From NCBI RefSeq assembly GCF_017873435.1, contig NZ_JAGGKG010000001.1:186001-250000 (forward strand): DNA of 64,000 nt, written 5' to 3'. Under the pieces are notes generated by a model, which saw only the letters and a program-made list of their open reading frames with translations, was not told the origin of the DNA and ran no database searches. The stretch is from Paenibacillus turicensis (GTDB lineage Bacteria; Bacillota; Bacilli; Paenibacillales; Paenibacillaceae). Shown here in pieces: positions 18,489 to 28,843 of the stretch. A program made the position numbers and the translations under genes. Each line of letters begins with the position of its first letter. Position 1 is the first letter of the stretch.

Positions 18489-19961
18489 ATGGAGCCACCG
18501 TCACGAACTGAGCACAATCCACCCTTGTATCAACTTATATTTGAACACATGTTAAAACGTTTGGAGCAAGGAGAATGGCAGGCACATGACAAGCTTCCAT
18601 CCATCCGTCACTTAGCTCTAGAGCTTGAAGTTCACCGTTTAACGGTATTTCGGGCGTATAAAATGCTGTGCGAGACAGGTAAAGTGTATGTCAAAGATAA
18701 ATCGGGTTACTATGTTTCCCCATTAAAGGATGAACTACAACTTACAGTGACTAACTTATCTTCTAGTACCTCAAGTAGCTCTAGTAACTCTAGTAACTCT
18801 AGTAGCTCTAGTAACTCTAGTAACTCTAGTAGCTTCGCTGATATACAGCGCATTCCAGCGCATTTTCAATTTTCTCAAGCATTAATTGATCCTAGCTTAC
18901 TGCCTAACCTGTATCTATCAGACTACGTGAAAAAAGTGTTTGATCTCTACCCTAAGCTCATGGGGACATATGCAACCGTACAGGGGGATGAAGAATTAAG
19001 AGAAATGCTGAGTCAACATTTCCACGAGCAAATGGGAATACAGTTAACTGCAGAGGAAATGCTCATTACATCTGGTGCACAGCAAGCCATACATCTACTT
19101 GCCGAAATGCTGGTTGGACCGATGGACGCGGTATTAATCGAACGGCCTACCTATAGCATTGCAATGGATGTTTTTCGAAGCCGTGGTGCTCGTTTACTCC
19201 CCGTTGACATCACCGAAGAGGGTTACGATCTTGAACAAGTGGAATCACTCATGCACAAATACAAGCCCCGCTTGTTTTATATGAATCCAACACATCAAAA
19301 TCCAACTGGGTATACCGTTCCGTCATGGCAACGCAAGCAACTGGTAGAGCTAGCTGAACGTTACAACTGTCTGTTGATTGAGGACGATGCTTTTCGTGAT
19401 ATATATTTTGCTGAGGAACCCCCTTTGCCGTTATTTGCTTATGATACGTTTGGTAAGGTGGTCTATATTAGAAGCTTTAGCAAATATGTTGCCCCAGGTC
19501 TGCGCATTTGTGCTGTGGCCTGTCGCAAACCGTTAATAGATTCTCTGGTCTCTGCCAAGTCATTAGTAGATAACGGGACACCCCTTTTGAACCAAAAAAT
19601 CTTTCTTCATTATTACACCTCTCCTCGCCTACAACAGCATTTAGGTAAGCTCCGCATTGCCTTGCAAATTCACAAGGAGATTGCGGAAGAACAACTCGCC
19701 GCCGCAGGTTGGCAATGGACATCACCGCAAGGTGGGCTTAATCTGTGGGCAAAGCTACCTGACGGGATAAAGACTCAAGACCTGCTTCAAGCAGCGATTG
19801 GACAGTCTATTTCGTTTATGCCTGGCCCTCTATTTGATCCGTTAGGGAAGTTTGAATCATGGGTGCGGCTCAGTTACTCGTTTACGAATGAGACAGTGTT
19901 GCGTGAGGGAGTGGGGCGGTTGGTTAGGTTGGCGGAAAGATTTGGGGATGAAAAAGGATGA
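18489..19961 (+). CDS. MocR-family transcriptional regulator (GntR HTH fused to PLP aminotransferase fold)
   Basis: This 490-residue protein has an N-terminal GntR winged helix (~10-78; LPSIRHLALELEVHRLTVFRAYKML). A Ser/Asn-only linker follows (91-115), then a fold-type I aminotransferase domain (~125-485) with MNPTHQNPTG and the PLP lysine Lys332 in SFSKYVAPGLR. MocR proteins use bound PLP and an amino ligand to switch a neighbouring gene, here the divergent EamA exporter. The linker is encoded by a 9-bp tandem repeat and may vary in length between strains. It is monocistronic. Confidence 0.9.
   Translation: MEPPSRTEHNPPLYQLIFEHMLKRLEQGEWQAHDKLPSIRHLALELEVHRLTVFRAYKMLCETGKVYVKDKSGYYVSPLKDELQLTVTNLSSSTSSSSSNSSNSSSSSNSSNSSSFADIQRIPAHFQFSQALIDPSLLPNLYLSDYVKKVFDLYPKLMGTYATVQGDEELREMLSQHFHEQMGIQLTAEEMLITSGAQQAIHLLAEMLVGPMDAVLIERPTYSIAMDVFRSRGARLLPVDITEEGYDLEQVESLMHKYKPRLFYMNPTHQNPTGYTVPSWQRKQLVELAERYNCLLIEDDAFRDIYFAEEPPLPLFAYDTFGKVVYIRSFSKYVAPGLRICAVACRKPLIDSLVSAKSLVDNGTPLLNQKIFLHYYTSPRLQQHLGKLRIALQIHKEIAEEQLAAAGWQWTSPQGGLNLWAKLPDGIKTQDLLQAAIGQSISFMPGPLFDPLGKFESWVRLSYSFTNETVLREGVGRLVRLAERFGDEKG
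18774..18836 (+). repeat. 9-bp tandem repeat (7 units) coding the Ser/Asn linker of the MocR protein
   Basis: The units alternate AGTAGCTCT and AGTAACTCT in the order GAAGAAG, giving a 27-bp higher-order period. Nine-bp steps keep the frame, so the linker can expand or shrink by Ser-Ser-Ser or Ser-Asn-Ser without breaking the gene. Confidence 0.85.
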
Positions 19962-20097
19962 TAATCGATTAAGGTTGAAGATAACTCTTATTTAATTTAA
20001 CTTAATTGGTTTATATTGTATTAATTACTTTTTTAACCTTTTGCTTTCTGTATTTAATGGTATATTATCCCTGTATTTATAGAAAGGGGGATGTACT

Positions 20098-20307
20098 TTG
20101 ATTTTTGCTTATATGTTTGTCGCTGTTATCGTGTATTTTGTTTTAATATTTCTAGGGTATATCACTAGTCTTCAGTTCTTTGAAGGAGAGTGTTTTGCTT
20201 TATACTTAGTTTTATTCATTATTATAGGTTGTCTTGTTTATATCTCCAGTCAAATTAAAGAATTAATTGATTTAGCAGAAAAAAAGCAAGGGAACAAGAA
20301 GAAATGA
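20098..20307 (+). CDS. Small two-helix membrane protein, unknown function
   Basis: This 69-residue protein has two hydrophobic segments (~3-24 and ~33-55), then a charged lysine-rich tail (KELIDLAEKKQGNKKK). The start is TTG with GAAAGGGGG 6 nt upstream, a very strong ribosome site that supports real translation. I do not recognise a family. It stands alone between the MocR gene and gltB and shares a terminator with gltB. Confidence 0.6.
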   Translation: MIFAYMFVAVIVYFVLIFLGYITSLQFFEGECFALYLVLFIIIGCLVYISSQIKELIDLAEKKQGNKKK

Positions 20308-20336
20308 TACATCATCATCATAAAATTGAAATTCAA

Positions 20337-20382
20337 AGAAAAGGAACACTTCACTGCCCAAGGCAGAAAGTATTCCTTTTCT
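20337..20382. terminator. Bidirectional terminator between the small membrane protein gene and gltB
   Basis: AGAAAAGGAACACT (20337-20350) pairs with AGTATTCCTTTTCT (20369-20382), with CTGCC/GGCAG pairing at the tip. The A/T-rich stem bases supply a U tract in both directions. Confidence 0.75.
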
Positions 20383-20396
20383 AGAATTTCCGTTTC

Positions 20397-23300
20397 TTAA
20401 GCCTTCACCAACGCCTTCGTACTTGCCTCAAATGCAGCCAACACCGCATCCTTACCCTGCAAGCCTTCGCTTTCAATTTGCTTAATTCGCGCTAGCATAT
20501 CTTTGTAATCACTAGGAATGATTTTTACAAATTTGCTTACATATTCATTCCAATCATTCAAAATACGTTGACCTACAGTACTACTTGTATACTGCGTATG
20601 ACGTGTAATCAAGCTGTGTAGAAGCTGGCGATCAGCTTCCTCCACAACATCCTCTAGTAAGATCATTTCCTTGTTGCAGCGTTGCTCCAAATCGCCTTGC
20701 TCATCCAGAACAAAAGCTATGCCACCTGACATCCCTGCACCAAAGTTACGTCCTGTACCCCCAAGGACTGCTACAACTCCACCTGTCATATATTCACAGC
20801 CATGGTCACCAACACCTTCGACAACAATCTGTGCACCCGAGTTACGAACCGCAAACCGTTCACCCGCAATGCCTCGAATATAAGCTTCACCAGAGGTTGC
20901 CCCGTAGAAGGAGGTGTTTCCTAAAATAATATTTTCCTCTGCAATAAAGGTTGCTTCAGGTGAGGGCTTCACAATCACCTTACCCCCAGATAAGCCTTTT
21001 CCTGTGTAGTCATTAGCATCCCCGATCACTGTCATCGTCATGCCAGCAGGTGTAAATGCACCAAAGCTTTGACCTGCGGAACCTTCAAAGGAAAACTGAA
21101 TCGTATCCTCAGGCAAGCCAGCGGCGCCATATTTACGTGTCACTTCACTGCCTAACAACGTTCCCGTTGCACGGTCGACATTACAGATTGCGATATTATC
21201 CACTTTTACCGCCTCACCACGCTCTAAAGCAGGTGCTGCCAGCGACAATAACTTACGCATATCCAACGTTTCTTCCAAGTTATGATTTTGCTGCTGTGTG
21301 CAATATCTAGCTGTATTCGTCGTCTCATTAGATAAATCTGGCACATGAAGTAATGGCGATAAATCAATACCACGCTTTTTCCAATGATCCACAGCCTCAA
21401 GTGAATCCAGACAATCTGTACGCCCAATCATTTCATTTATTGTATGGAAGCCAAGCTCTGACATCCATTCACGCAAATCCTCGGCAACAAAGCTCATAAA
21501 ATTAACGACATGCTGTGGGTCACCTGTAAAGTTTTTACGTAGTTCAGGGTTTTGAGTAGCTACACCAACTGGGCACGTATCCAATTGACATACCCGCATC
21601 ATGATACATCCAACAGCAACAAGTGGCGCCGTCGAGAAGCCATATTCCTCTGCACCAAGCAATGCAGCTACCGCAAGGTCACGCCCTGTTAACATTTTCC
21701 CATCTGTCTCTAATACAACCCGATTACGAAGATGGTTCATTAATAAAGTCTGATGTGTTTCAGCTAGACCCAGCTCCCATGGTAACCCAGCATGACGAAT
21801 GGAGCTTTGAGGAGATGCCCCTGTTCCTCCATCATAACCACTGACTAAAATGACATCCGCACGACCTTTTGCTACCCCAGCGGCAATCGTCCCCACTCCT
21901 GCTTCGGATACAAGCTTCACATTAATGCGAGCATGCCGGTTTGCATTTTTTAGATCATAAATTAGCTCAGCCAAATCCTCAATCGAATAAATATCATGAT
22001 GTGGAGGTGGCGAAATTAAGCCTACCCCTGGTGTAGAGCCACGAACCTCAGCAACCCAAGGATATACCTTTTTACCTGGTAGCTGTCCGCCTTCCCCTGG
22101 TTTTGCCCCTTGTGCCATTTTAATTTGAATTTCATCGGCATTGACAAGGTAGTTTGAGGTTACGCCAAAGCGACCCGAAGCCACCTGCTTAATTGCACTA
22201 CGCCGGGAATCCCCATTAGCATCAGGAATAAAACGTGCTGGATCTTCGCCACCCTCACCAGAGTTACTTTTTCCGCCGATTCGGTTCATCGCAATTGCAA
22301 TTGTTTCATGTGCTTCCTTACTAATGGAGCCAAAGGACATTGCCCCTGTTTTAAAACGTCTCATAATTGATGCCGCCGGTTCCACTTCCTCTAAAGGAAC
22401 CTTTGGACCTACTGGCTTCAACTGTAGCATAGAGCGCAAAGTTAAATGTTTTTTATCTTCCCCTTGTGCCAACGATGTGAATTTTTTATATAATGCATAA
22501 TCCCCTGAGCGTACCGCCTGCTGAAGCAAGTGCACCGTTTGAGGATTAAATAAATGCTCCTCTCCCCCACTTCTCCATTGATAATCGCCACTAGAGTCAA
22601 GCACCTTATCTCGACCATCCTGCGTAGTATAAGCACGATGATGATGCTGTAACGTTTCCTTCGCTACCTCGTCTAATCCAATCCCACCAATACGTGTAGG
22701 TGTTAACTCGAAATATTCATTTATAAAGTCCTCATTTAAACCCACTGCTTCAAAAATTTGCGCACCACGATACGATTGAATCGTTGAAATGCCCATTTTC
22801 GATAATGTCTTCACTACCCCTTTGGTCGCCGCCTTAATAAAGTTATAAATAGCTTTTTCAGGGGTTATGCCGGTCAGCATCCCTTGCTTAATCATATGAT
22901 GCAAGCTTTCAAAAGCTAAATAAGGATTAACTACATCTACGCCATAACCTAACAATAGGGCAAAGTGATGAACCTCTCTAGGCTCACCAGACTCTAGCAA
23001 AATACTTACCTTTGTGCGCGTCTCCTGCTTCACCAAATGATGATGCAAGGTCGAAACTGCAAGTAGGGCAGGAATCGCCGCATTTTCCGCATCAACATCA
23101 CGATCACTTAAAATAAGCACGTTATGACCTTTGGCAATGACACGATCCGCAGATTCACATAGTGCAGCGAGTGCATCACGTAAACCTTTTGCTCCATCCG
23201 CAGCGTTGAACAAAATCGGCATACTCATTGCCTTAAAGCCCGGGCGGTGAATATGGCGAAGCTTTGCAAAATCCTCATTAGATAAGATCGGAGAATTCAG

Positions 23301-25010
23301 CATAATTTGTCGACAGCTCTCAGGGACAGGATGAAGCAAATCTCGTTCTGCGCCAATGAGTGTCATTGTAGAGGTGACTAATTCCTCGCGGATAGCATCG
23401 ATAGGTGGGTTGGTTACCTGTGCGAACATTTGCTTAAAGTAATTGTATAAGCGCTGGGTTTGTTCGGATAATACAGCTAATGGTGCATCATATCCCATCG
23501 ATACAAGTCCCTCTCCACCAGTTAATGCCATCGGCTCAAGTACTTTACGTAAATCCTCATACGTATAACCAAATGCCATCTGCTCTTGCGTAATGTCCTC
23601 GTGATGTAAAGCAACACGTGCAGGTGTCTCAGGTAGATCCTCAAGGGTAATCAAATGCTCATCAAGCCACTGTCGATAAGGATTTTCCTTGGCAATCGAT
23701 GCCTTGACCTCTTCATCTGAAATAATTCGTCCTTGCGCCGTATCGACGAGTAGCATTTTCCCAGGACGCAAGCGATCCTTATACAATACATTTTCCGCCG
23801 GAATATCGAGGACGCCAACCTCAGATGACAATACAATGATATCGTCCTTTGTCACATAATAACGTGATGGGCGTAAACCGTTCCGATCTAGTGTAGCCCC
23901 AATCTGCACACCGTCAGTAAAGCCCATTGCAGCAGGACCATCCCATGGCTCCATCAATGTACTATGGTATTCATAAAATGCCTTTTTATCATCATCCATA
24001 TCGTTTAAGTTAATCCAAGGCTCAGGAACCATCATCATTGCCACATGTGGCAGTGAACGTCCACTCAAATATAAAAATTCAAACGTATTATCAAACATCC
24101 CTGTATCTGAACCATCTGGGTTAATGATCGGTTTTACTTTTTCTAAATCATCACCAAACACTTCACTTTTAAACAACGATTGACGGGCGTTCATCCAGTT
24201 CACATTGCCACGTAGCGTATTAATTTCTCCGTTGTGAATCATAAAACGGTACGGATGCGCACGTTCCCAGCTTGGGAAAGTGTTTGTACTAAAACGGGAA
24301 TGCACTAAAGCAATAGCCGATTCCAAACGTTCGTCTTGTAAATCCACATAAAATTGACCGACCTGCTCCGTTGTGAGCATCCCTTTATAGACGATCTTTT
24401 TGCTAGACATACTTGGCACATAAAATTGATCACCTTGCTCGATATCCGCTACACCACCATAACGAATAGCAAGCTCAGCACGACGACGAATCACATACAA
24501 TTTTCGTTCAAATTCAAGATCATTTTTGATATCATGACTACGTCCAATAAACACTTGGCGGACAAATGGTTTTGCAGCTGATGCCGTTTTGCCAAGCATA
24601 TCATCTTCATAAGGCACATCACGGTAGCCAAGCACCTCTTGCCCTTCTTCAGTAATGATCGAAGATAGTAGTGCCTCTTGCTGAGCCCGAAGCTTTTCGT
24701 CATGAGGTAAAAATAACATCCCTACACCGTATTGCCCTGCCTCTGGCAACTGGAAGCCATACTCCTGCACAACCTCACTAAAAAAAGCATGTGGGATTTG
24801 TAGTAAAATACCTGCTCCATCCCCAGAGTTTGGTTCACTTCCTTGTCCTCCGCGGTGCTCCATATTGCTAAGCATCTGTAACGCCTGACTCACTATATCG
24901 TGTGATGCACGACCTTTAATATGGGCAACAAAACCCATGCCACATGCATCTTTTTCAAAAGCAGGATCGTATAAACCCTGTCGTTGTGGAATCGCAGTAT
25001 GTTTCATCAT
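20397..25010 (-). CDS. gltB: Glutamate synthase large subunit
   Basis: This 1537-residue enzyme is full length. An N-terminal class II glutaminase follows a short leader, the nucleophile being Cys23 in [10 protein letters not shown] central domain, an FMN-binding synthase domain (~830-1200, including [27 protein letters not shown] and the 3Fe-4S cysteines in [15 protein letters not shown]) and the C-terminal GXGXG beta-helix (~1270-1500) complete it. It transfers the glutamine amide to 2-oxoglutarate, giving two glutamates. The small subunit gene gltD, normally adjacent, is not downstream: the gene ends at a terminator. Upstream, an 11-bp inverted repeat overlaps the ribosome site. Confidence 0.96.
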   Translation of the reverse strand: MMKHTAIPQRQGLYDPAFEKDACGMGFVAHIKGRASHDIVSQALQMLSNMEHRGGQGSEPNSGDGAGILLQIPHAFFSEVVQEYGFQLPEAGQYGVGMLFLPHDEKLRAQQEALLSSIITEEGQEVLGYRDVPYEDDMLGKTASAAKPFVRQVFIGRSHDIKNDLEFERKLYVIRRRAELAIRYGGVADIEQGDQFYVPSMSSKKIVYKGMLTTEQVGQFYVDLQDERLESAIALVHSRFSTNTFPSWERAHPYRFMIHNGEINTLRGNVNWMNARQSLFKSEVFGDDLEKVKPIINPDGSDTGMFDNTFEFLYLSGRSLPHVAMMMVPEPWINLNDMDDDKKAFYEYHSTLMEPWDGPAAMGFTDGVQIGATLDRNGLRPSRYYVTKDDIIVLSSEVGVLDIPAENVLYKDRLRPGKMLLVDTAQGRIISDEEVKASIAKENPYRQWLDEHLITLEDLPETPARVALHHEDITQEQMAFGYTYEDLRKVLEPMALTGGEGLVSMGYDAPLAVLSEQTQRLYNYFKQMFAQVTNPPIDAIREELVTSTMTLIGAERDLLHPVPESCRQIMLNSPILSNEDFAKLRHIHRPGFKAMSMPILFNAADGAKGLRDALAALCESADRVIAKGHNVLILSDRDVDAENAAIPALLAVSTLHHHLVKQETRTKVSILLESGEPREVHHFALLLGYGVDVVNPYLAFESLHHMIKQGMLTGITPEKAIYNFIKAATKGVVKTLSKMGISTIQSYRGAQIFEAVGLNEDFINEYFELTPTRIGGIGLDEVAKETLQHHHRAYTTQDGRDKVLDSSGDYQWRSGGEEHLFNPQTVHLLQQAVRSGDYALYKKFTSLAQGEDKKHLTLRSMLQLKPVGPKVPLEEVEPAASIMRRFKTGAMSFGSISKEAHETIAIAMNRIGGKSNSGEGGEDPARFIPDANGDSRRSAIKQVASGRFGVTSNYLVNADEIQIKMAQGAKPGEGGQLPGKKVYPWVAEVRGSTPGVGLISPPPHHDIYSIEDLAELIYDLKNANRHARINVKLVSEAGVGTIAAGVAKGRADVILVSGYDGGTGASPQSSIRHAGLPWELGLAETHQTLLMNHLRNRVVLETDGKMLTGRDLAVAALLGAEEYGFSTAPLVAVGCIMMRVCQLDTCPVGVATQNPELRKNFTGDPQHVVNFMSFVAEDLREWMSELGFHTINEMIGRTDCLDSLEAVDHWKKRGIDLSPLLHVPDLSNETTNTARYCTQQQNHNLEETLDMRKLLSLAAPALERGEAVKVDNIAICNVDRATGTLLGSEVTRKYGAAGLPEDTIQFSFEGSAGQSFGAFTPAGMTMTVIGDANDYTGKGLSGGKVIVKPSPEATFIAEENIILGNTSFYGATSGEAYIRGIAGERFAVRNSGAQIVVEGVGDHGCEYMTGGVVAVLGGTGRNFGAGMSGGIAFVLDEQGDLEQRCNKEMILLEDVVEEADRQLLHSLITRHTQYTSSTVGQRILNDWNEYVSKFVKIIPSDYKDMLARIKQIESEGLQGKDAVLAAFEASTKALVKA

Positions 25011-25014
25011 TTTC

Positions 25015-25082
25015 GCGCAACCTTTCTCTTCGTAAATTGACCGCTATAGCTTTTCTTTTATTCTAACGGAAAAAGGTTGCGC
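25015..25082 (-). promoter_or_regulatory. gltB: 11-bp inverted repeat spanning the gltB ribosome binding site
   Basis: GCGCAACCTTT (25015-25025) and AAAGGTTGCGC (25072-25082) are perfect complements 46 bp apart. In the minus-strand transcript the second arm contains the AAAGG Shine-Dalgarno just before ATGATG, so pairing would hide it. This could be an RNA switch or a DNA operator, depending on where transcription starts. Confidence 0.5.
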
Positions 25083-25163
25083 TGTTTTTGCACTATCTTC
25101 TCATTCTTTTGCACAATTAAAATGAACTTTCTATCATTTTTTGTAACAGTGATGGCAAGTTTT

Positions 25164-25760
25164 TCATAAGTGGGTAAATTGACTCATAAACTGAGCGATT
25201 TTATTTTGCACTTTCTCTGTTTGCTCCTCATCGTATTGATGATTATAAGGATCTAAAAAGCCATGTTTTGCGTCAAAATCATAAACATCTACCTGCTCTT
25301 TATGTTGAAGCTGCTTTATTGTGGACTTTACGTCAAAGGAATCCTCTTTTGCAAATAGCAAAAGCGTTGGGCAAGCTGGAGTTAGATGAATGTAATCTCG
25401 AATGCGTGACCCATAACAAGCAATGACTCCACTACACAGCTCATTTTCAGAACATCGCCAAGCTACGGTTGCCCCTACACTAAAGCCTACAATAAATACA
25501 TCAGCGTATTTTTCCTTCAAGCTTTTCAAAAGTTGGATTATATCAAGGTACACTGCAAATCCAACTTGATTAACAAAAAAGGAGTAAGCTAGCTCAGATT
25601 CCTCATAGGCGAAGGGTGTACGATGAAGTAAATTAGGGCAATACACATCATATCCTGCTTCAAGCCACCGCTGACCTTGTTCCTCCATAAAAAAGTTCAT
25701 TCCATAAATTTCATGTAATAGGATGACTGCTTGCTTTTGATTTCTTATGTACGTTTTCAA
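25164..25760 (-). CDS. Dienelactone-hydrolase-family alpha/beta hydrolase
   Basis: This 198-residue protein has the DLH fold: an early HEIYGMN oxyanion region, nucleophile elbow GFSVG (Ser94), an acid in LLFAKEDSFD (Asp140 or Asp143) and His166 in DAKHGF. Classical dienelactone hydrolases use Cys in the elbow; here it is Ser, so general esterase activity is more likely. It is monocistronic, divergent from the DinB-like gene; the substrate is unknown. Confidence 0.8.
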   Translation of the reverse strand: MKTYIRNQKQAVILLHEIYGMNFFMEEQGQRWLEAGYDVYCPNLLHRTPFAYEESELAYSFFVNQVGFAVYLDIIQLLKSLKEKYADVFIVGFSVGATVAWRCSENELCSGVIACYGSRIRDYIHLTPACPTLLLFAKEDSFDVKSTIKQLQHKEQVDVYDFDAKHGFLDPYNHQYDEEQTEKVQNKIAQFMSQFTHL

Positions 25761-25914
25761 TGAAATGACTCCAATCTATTTGATTAAAATTGATTAAATT
25801 AGCTAAACAGGATAAATTTATTACATATTATCATAAATAAATGATGTTAGTGGTAAATAACGGAATGACTTAGTTAGCAAATAGAAGAAAGCTTTTAAAC
25901 TGGAGGTAATATAA

Positions 25915-26388
25915 ATGAATTATGATTTTAACAGGGATTGGCTTATCAAGAAGTTTGAGGAGATTAGAAGACGTATACTTAACGCACTAGAGCAACTAGA
26001 TGATGAACAAGTGAACTGGAGACCTGACGGTATAAGTCATAGCATATCCACGTTGATCAGGCATATTGAGGGTAATATCCAAGAAAGAATTATGAAAGGC
26101 ATCTTACATGAAGATGTTCAAACTAATCGTGACAATGCGCTTAAACAAACATACGTCAAAAGGGATGAACTAGAAAAGATCGTTTATTATAGATTTGAGC
26201 TAGTTGTTGATACGTTAAAAAATATCTCCGATGAAAAGTTAGAACAGACACAATTAGTTAGAAATCGAGAAAGAACAAATCTGGACATGCTGCATCAATG
26301 TGCAGCACATTATTCCGAGCATATGGGGCAAATATTTTATATTGCAAAGCAAATTTTACAAGAAAATTACAAATCCACCTCCATATAG
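25915..26388 (+). CDS. DinB/DUF1572-family protein
   Basis: This 157-residue all-helical protein has the metal-binding histidine pattern of the DinB/YfiT four-helix family: LIRHIEGNIQERI in helix 2 and HQCAAHYSEHMGQIFYIAKQIL in the last helix. Bacillus relatives include thiol S-transferases and proteins of unknown role; I cannot assign a substrate. TGGAGG lies 8-9 nt before the ATG. A terminator follows. Confidence 0.8.
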   Translation: MNYDFNRDWLIKKFEEIRRRILNALEQLDDEQVNWRPDGISHSISTLIRHIEGNIQERIMKGILHEDVQTNRDNALKQTYVKRDELEKIVYYRFELVVDTLKNISDEKLEQTQLVRNRERTNLDMLHQCAAHYSEHMGQIFYIAKQILQENYKSTSI

Positions 26389-26440
26389 TGTGCGACGCTC
26401 CTCTCTATTATTGGCAACCTCATAAAAAACATATATAAAA

Positions 26441-26482
26441 AGGGTCGCTTCATAACAAGCTAACCTGTTACGAAACGACCCT
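26441..26482. terminator. Terminator between the DinB-like gene and yhgE
   Basis: AGGGTCGCTTCATAAC (from 26441) pairs with GTTACGAAACGACCCT (26467-26482) with one mismatch and one shift. The preceding AAAAA serves the minus-strand yhgE transcript best. Confidence 0.65.
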
Positions 26483-26581
26483 ACAGCCGATTATAAAGTT
26501 AAAATTCCATCGTTACTTGATTTGTTACTCACTTTTTTGCTTAAAGCTTATTTCCTATTTGCACGTTTGATCCCTGTATGA

Positions 26582-28768
26582 TTAAACGTTTAATACTACT
26601 TCTCCACTCATATCTTCTTCTTCATTTTTGTGATGCGTAATGAAGTAAGTGAGTGTTAATGCCAAACCAACTGCTGCAAAGATTAGCAACACGCCAACTT
26701 GATGCCATGCAACACTGAATTGACCACTTGAAATAATGGATTTATATCCAGTAACAGTGTACGTCATTGGTAAAAGCTTATTGAAGCCTTTTAACCAATC
26801 TGGGATTAGCTCCAATGGGAACGTACCAGCACTTGTTGTTAATTGGAAAATCAACATGAGAATCGCAATAAAACGACCTGGATTTTCAAGCCAAGTAACA
26901 AGTGCTTGGATGATAAACATAAACGTAATACTCGTTATGAAGCTAAACAGATATAACATCGGTACGCTTTTTACTTGTAAGCCTAAAATAGAAACAACAA
27001 ACAATGCAGCTAAACCAGCTTGAACGGCACCCATTAATGTGAAGGACAGTGTTCTGCTCACAAAACGGTTCCATGCTGTTGCATCTTGGGTTGTGGAGCT
27101 ACGTGTTGGAACTACCAAGGTTGCAATTAACGCTCCGACAAATAAACCAAGTGACAAGAAATAAGGAGAAAATCCAGTTCCGTAGTTTGGAACTTCATTG
27201 TATTTTTGTTCCTCTACTTTAACAGGTTCTGCAAACATCGAAACCATTGCATCTGATTTCTTCACTTCAGAAGTTTTGGTTGCTGCATCATTTAATTTAG
27301 TAGCAAGCTCATCAGTTCCATCTGTTAATTTCACAGTGGCATCTTTAAGTTTTCCAGCTCCAGAATTAAGTTGTTTTGATCCATCTGCAATCGATGTTAC
27401 ACCATTTGTTAATGTACCCATACCTTGAGACATTTTGTTAATGGCTCCACTAAGTGTACCTGCACCAGAAGCAAGTTTATTGCTACCTGCAGCAGCTTCA
27501 GACAATTTACTATTAAATTGCGTTAAACCCGCAACCAATTTCCCTTGTCCGTCAGACAATTGTGTAGCCCCTTGTAGTAAGGCTTGTTGACCTTGAGCAA
27601 GCTGCTGACTACCTTGATGCAATTGACCTTGGGCAGCTTGCAAATTTTTGCTTCCTTGCAACAATTGCTGTTGACCTTGTGTCACTTGCTCACTACCCGC
27701 TGCTACCGCTTGACTTGCTGCAAGCAATTTTTGTACCGCAGGGTTTTTAGCAAGGTCTGGACTTGCTTTCGTTAGTTGTTCTAGTCCTTGGGCAACGGAT
27801 TTAGCACCAGCAGTTACTTTTTCACTGCCTGCTGCTGAAGCCTCTAAGCCTGATGTTAATTTGTCGCTACCTTCCTGAGAAGCTGCTAAACCTGCATTTA
27901 GCTTGCTTGCTCCTTCAGAAGCGGATTGCAATCCTGCTTGAAGCTTTTGCACACCATCTTGCGCTTGAACAGCTCCAGCTTGAAGCTTTTGACCCGCACC
28001 TGCTAATTGGGTTAGACCATTTGATAAAGTACCTACGCCATTGGAAAGGTCGCCTGCGCCTTTATTTAACTTGCTAACGCCTTCCTTCAAAGGTGCTACT
28101 CCTGATGCCAGCTTGCTTGTTCCATCTTCTAATTTCGCAAGATTTTCTTTAAGCTTCTGTACACCATCATCAATTTTGACGGCACCATCGTTAAGCTTTG
28201 TTGCTCCGTCTCCAGCTTTAACTAAGCCATCAGAAACTTCGCCAACCTTATCGAGCATCGCTTCGGCGTAAGATTCCGTTACTTTAGCGGAAACCTTTGC
28301 TCTAATTTGCTTCACTGCAGTGCCACCAATTTGACCTGCAAGGAAGTTGTAGCCTTCATTTGGCTCATAAATAATTTGAGCAGGCTGAGGAACATCATCC
28401 GTCAGTGTTGTTGCTTTGGAAGAGAAATCCTCTGGAATAATAATCGTCATATAATACTTATTATCTTCCATTCCCTTCTTGGCTTCGTCCCGAGAGACGA
28501 ATTGCCAATCAAAGTCTTTACCCTTTTTCAGCTCATCAACAAGGTTTTCTCCTACAGTAAGTGCTTTGTCATTGTAGGTTGCTCCCTTATCCTCATTCAC
28601 TACGGCTACAGGAAGCTGATCCATTTTACCGTAAGGGTCCCAGAATGCATCCAAAAACATTCCGCTATAAAGCACAGGAATAAATAACACGACAATGATT
28701 GGAATAAACACTTTAGGTTTTTTAAAGGTATCCCTCATGTCCTTAAGAAAAACCGCTAATGATTTCAT
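26582..28768 (-). CDS. yhgE: YhgE/Pip-domain membrane protein
   Basis: This 728-residue protein has the YhgE layout. One TM helix sits at ~18-38 (FIPIIVVLFIPVLYSGMFLDAFWDPYG). An extracytoplasmic domain follows with PVAVVNEDKG and a very long heptad/decapeptide-repeat region (~185-500: L..G...L..G motifs such as KLQAGAVQAQDGVQKLQAG). Five C-terminal TM helices finish it (~555-715), as in ABC-2-type permeases. Relatives include the phage-infection protein Pip and ESX/Yuk secretion partners. The function here is unknown; a toxin or lipid efflux role is possible. It lies 75 bp downstream of a TetR gene and is probably controlled by it. Confidence 0.85.
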   Translation of the reverse strand: MKSLAVFLKDMRDTFKKPKVFIPIIVVLFIPVLYSGMFLDAFWDPYGKMDQLPVAVVNEDKGATYNDKALTVGENLVDELKKGKDFDWQFVSRDEAKKGMEDNKYYMTIIIPEDFSSKATTLTDDVPQPAQIIYEPNEGYNFLAGQIGGTAVKQIRAKVSAKVTESYAEAMLDKVGEVSDGLVKAGDGATKLNDGAVKIDDGVQKLKENLAKLEDGTSKLASGVAPLKEGVSKLNKGAGDLSNGVGTLSNGLTQLAGAGQKLQAGAVQAQDGVQKLQAGLQSASEGASKLNAGLAASQEGSDKLTSGLEASAAGSEKVTAGAKSVAQGLEQLTKASPDLAKNPAVQKLLAASQAVAAGSEQVTQGQQQLLQGSKNLQAAQGQLHQGSQQLAQGQQALLQGATQLSDGQGKLVAGLTQFNSKLSEAAAGSNKLASGAGTLSGAINKMSQGMGTLTNGVTSIADGSKQLNSGAGKLKDATVKLTDGTDELATKLNDAATKTSEVKKSDAMVSMFAEPVKVEEQKYNEVPNYGTGFSPYFLSLGLFVGALIATLVVPTRSSTTQDATAWNRFVSRTLSFTLMGAVQAGLAALFVVSILGLQVKSVPMLYLFSFITSITFMFIIQALVTWLENPGRFIAILMLIFQLTTSAGTFPLELIPDWLKGFNKLLPMTYTVTGYKSIISSGQFSVAWHQVGVLLIFAAVGLALTLTYFITHHKNEEEDMSGEVVLNV

Positions 28769-28843
28769 AATCTTCTCTCCTCGTTATGACTTAAACTCTG
28801 TATCCGCCAGTTTTACTCCAGTAGGTCCCGTAGGCCCACCTCT

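Noticed and set aside
18774-18836. CRISPR-like repeat
   Set aside because: It is a 9-bp in-frame coding repeat with no spacers. No CRISPR array or cas genes were found in the window.
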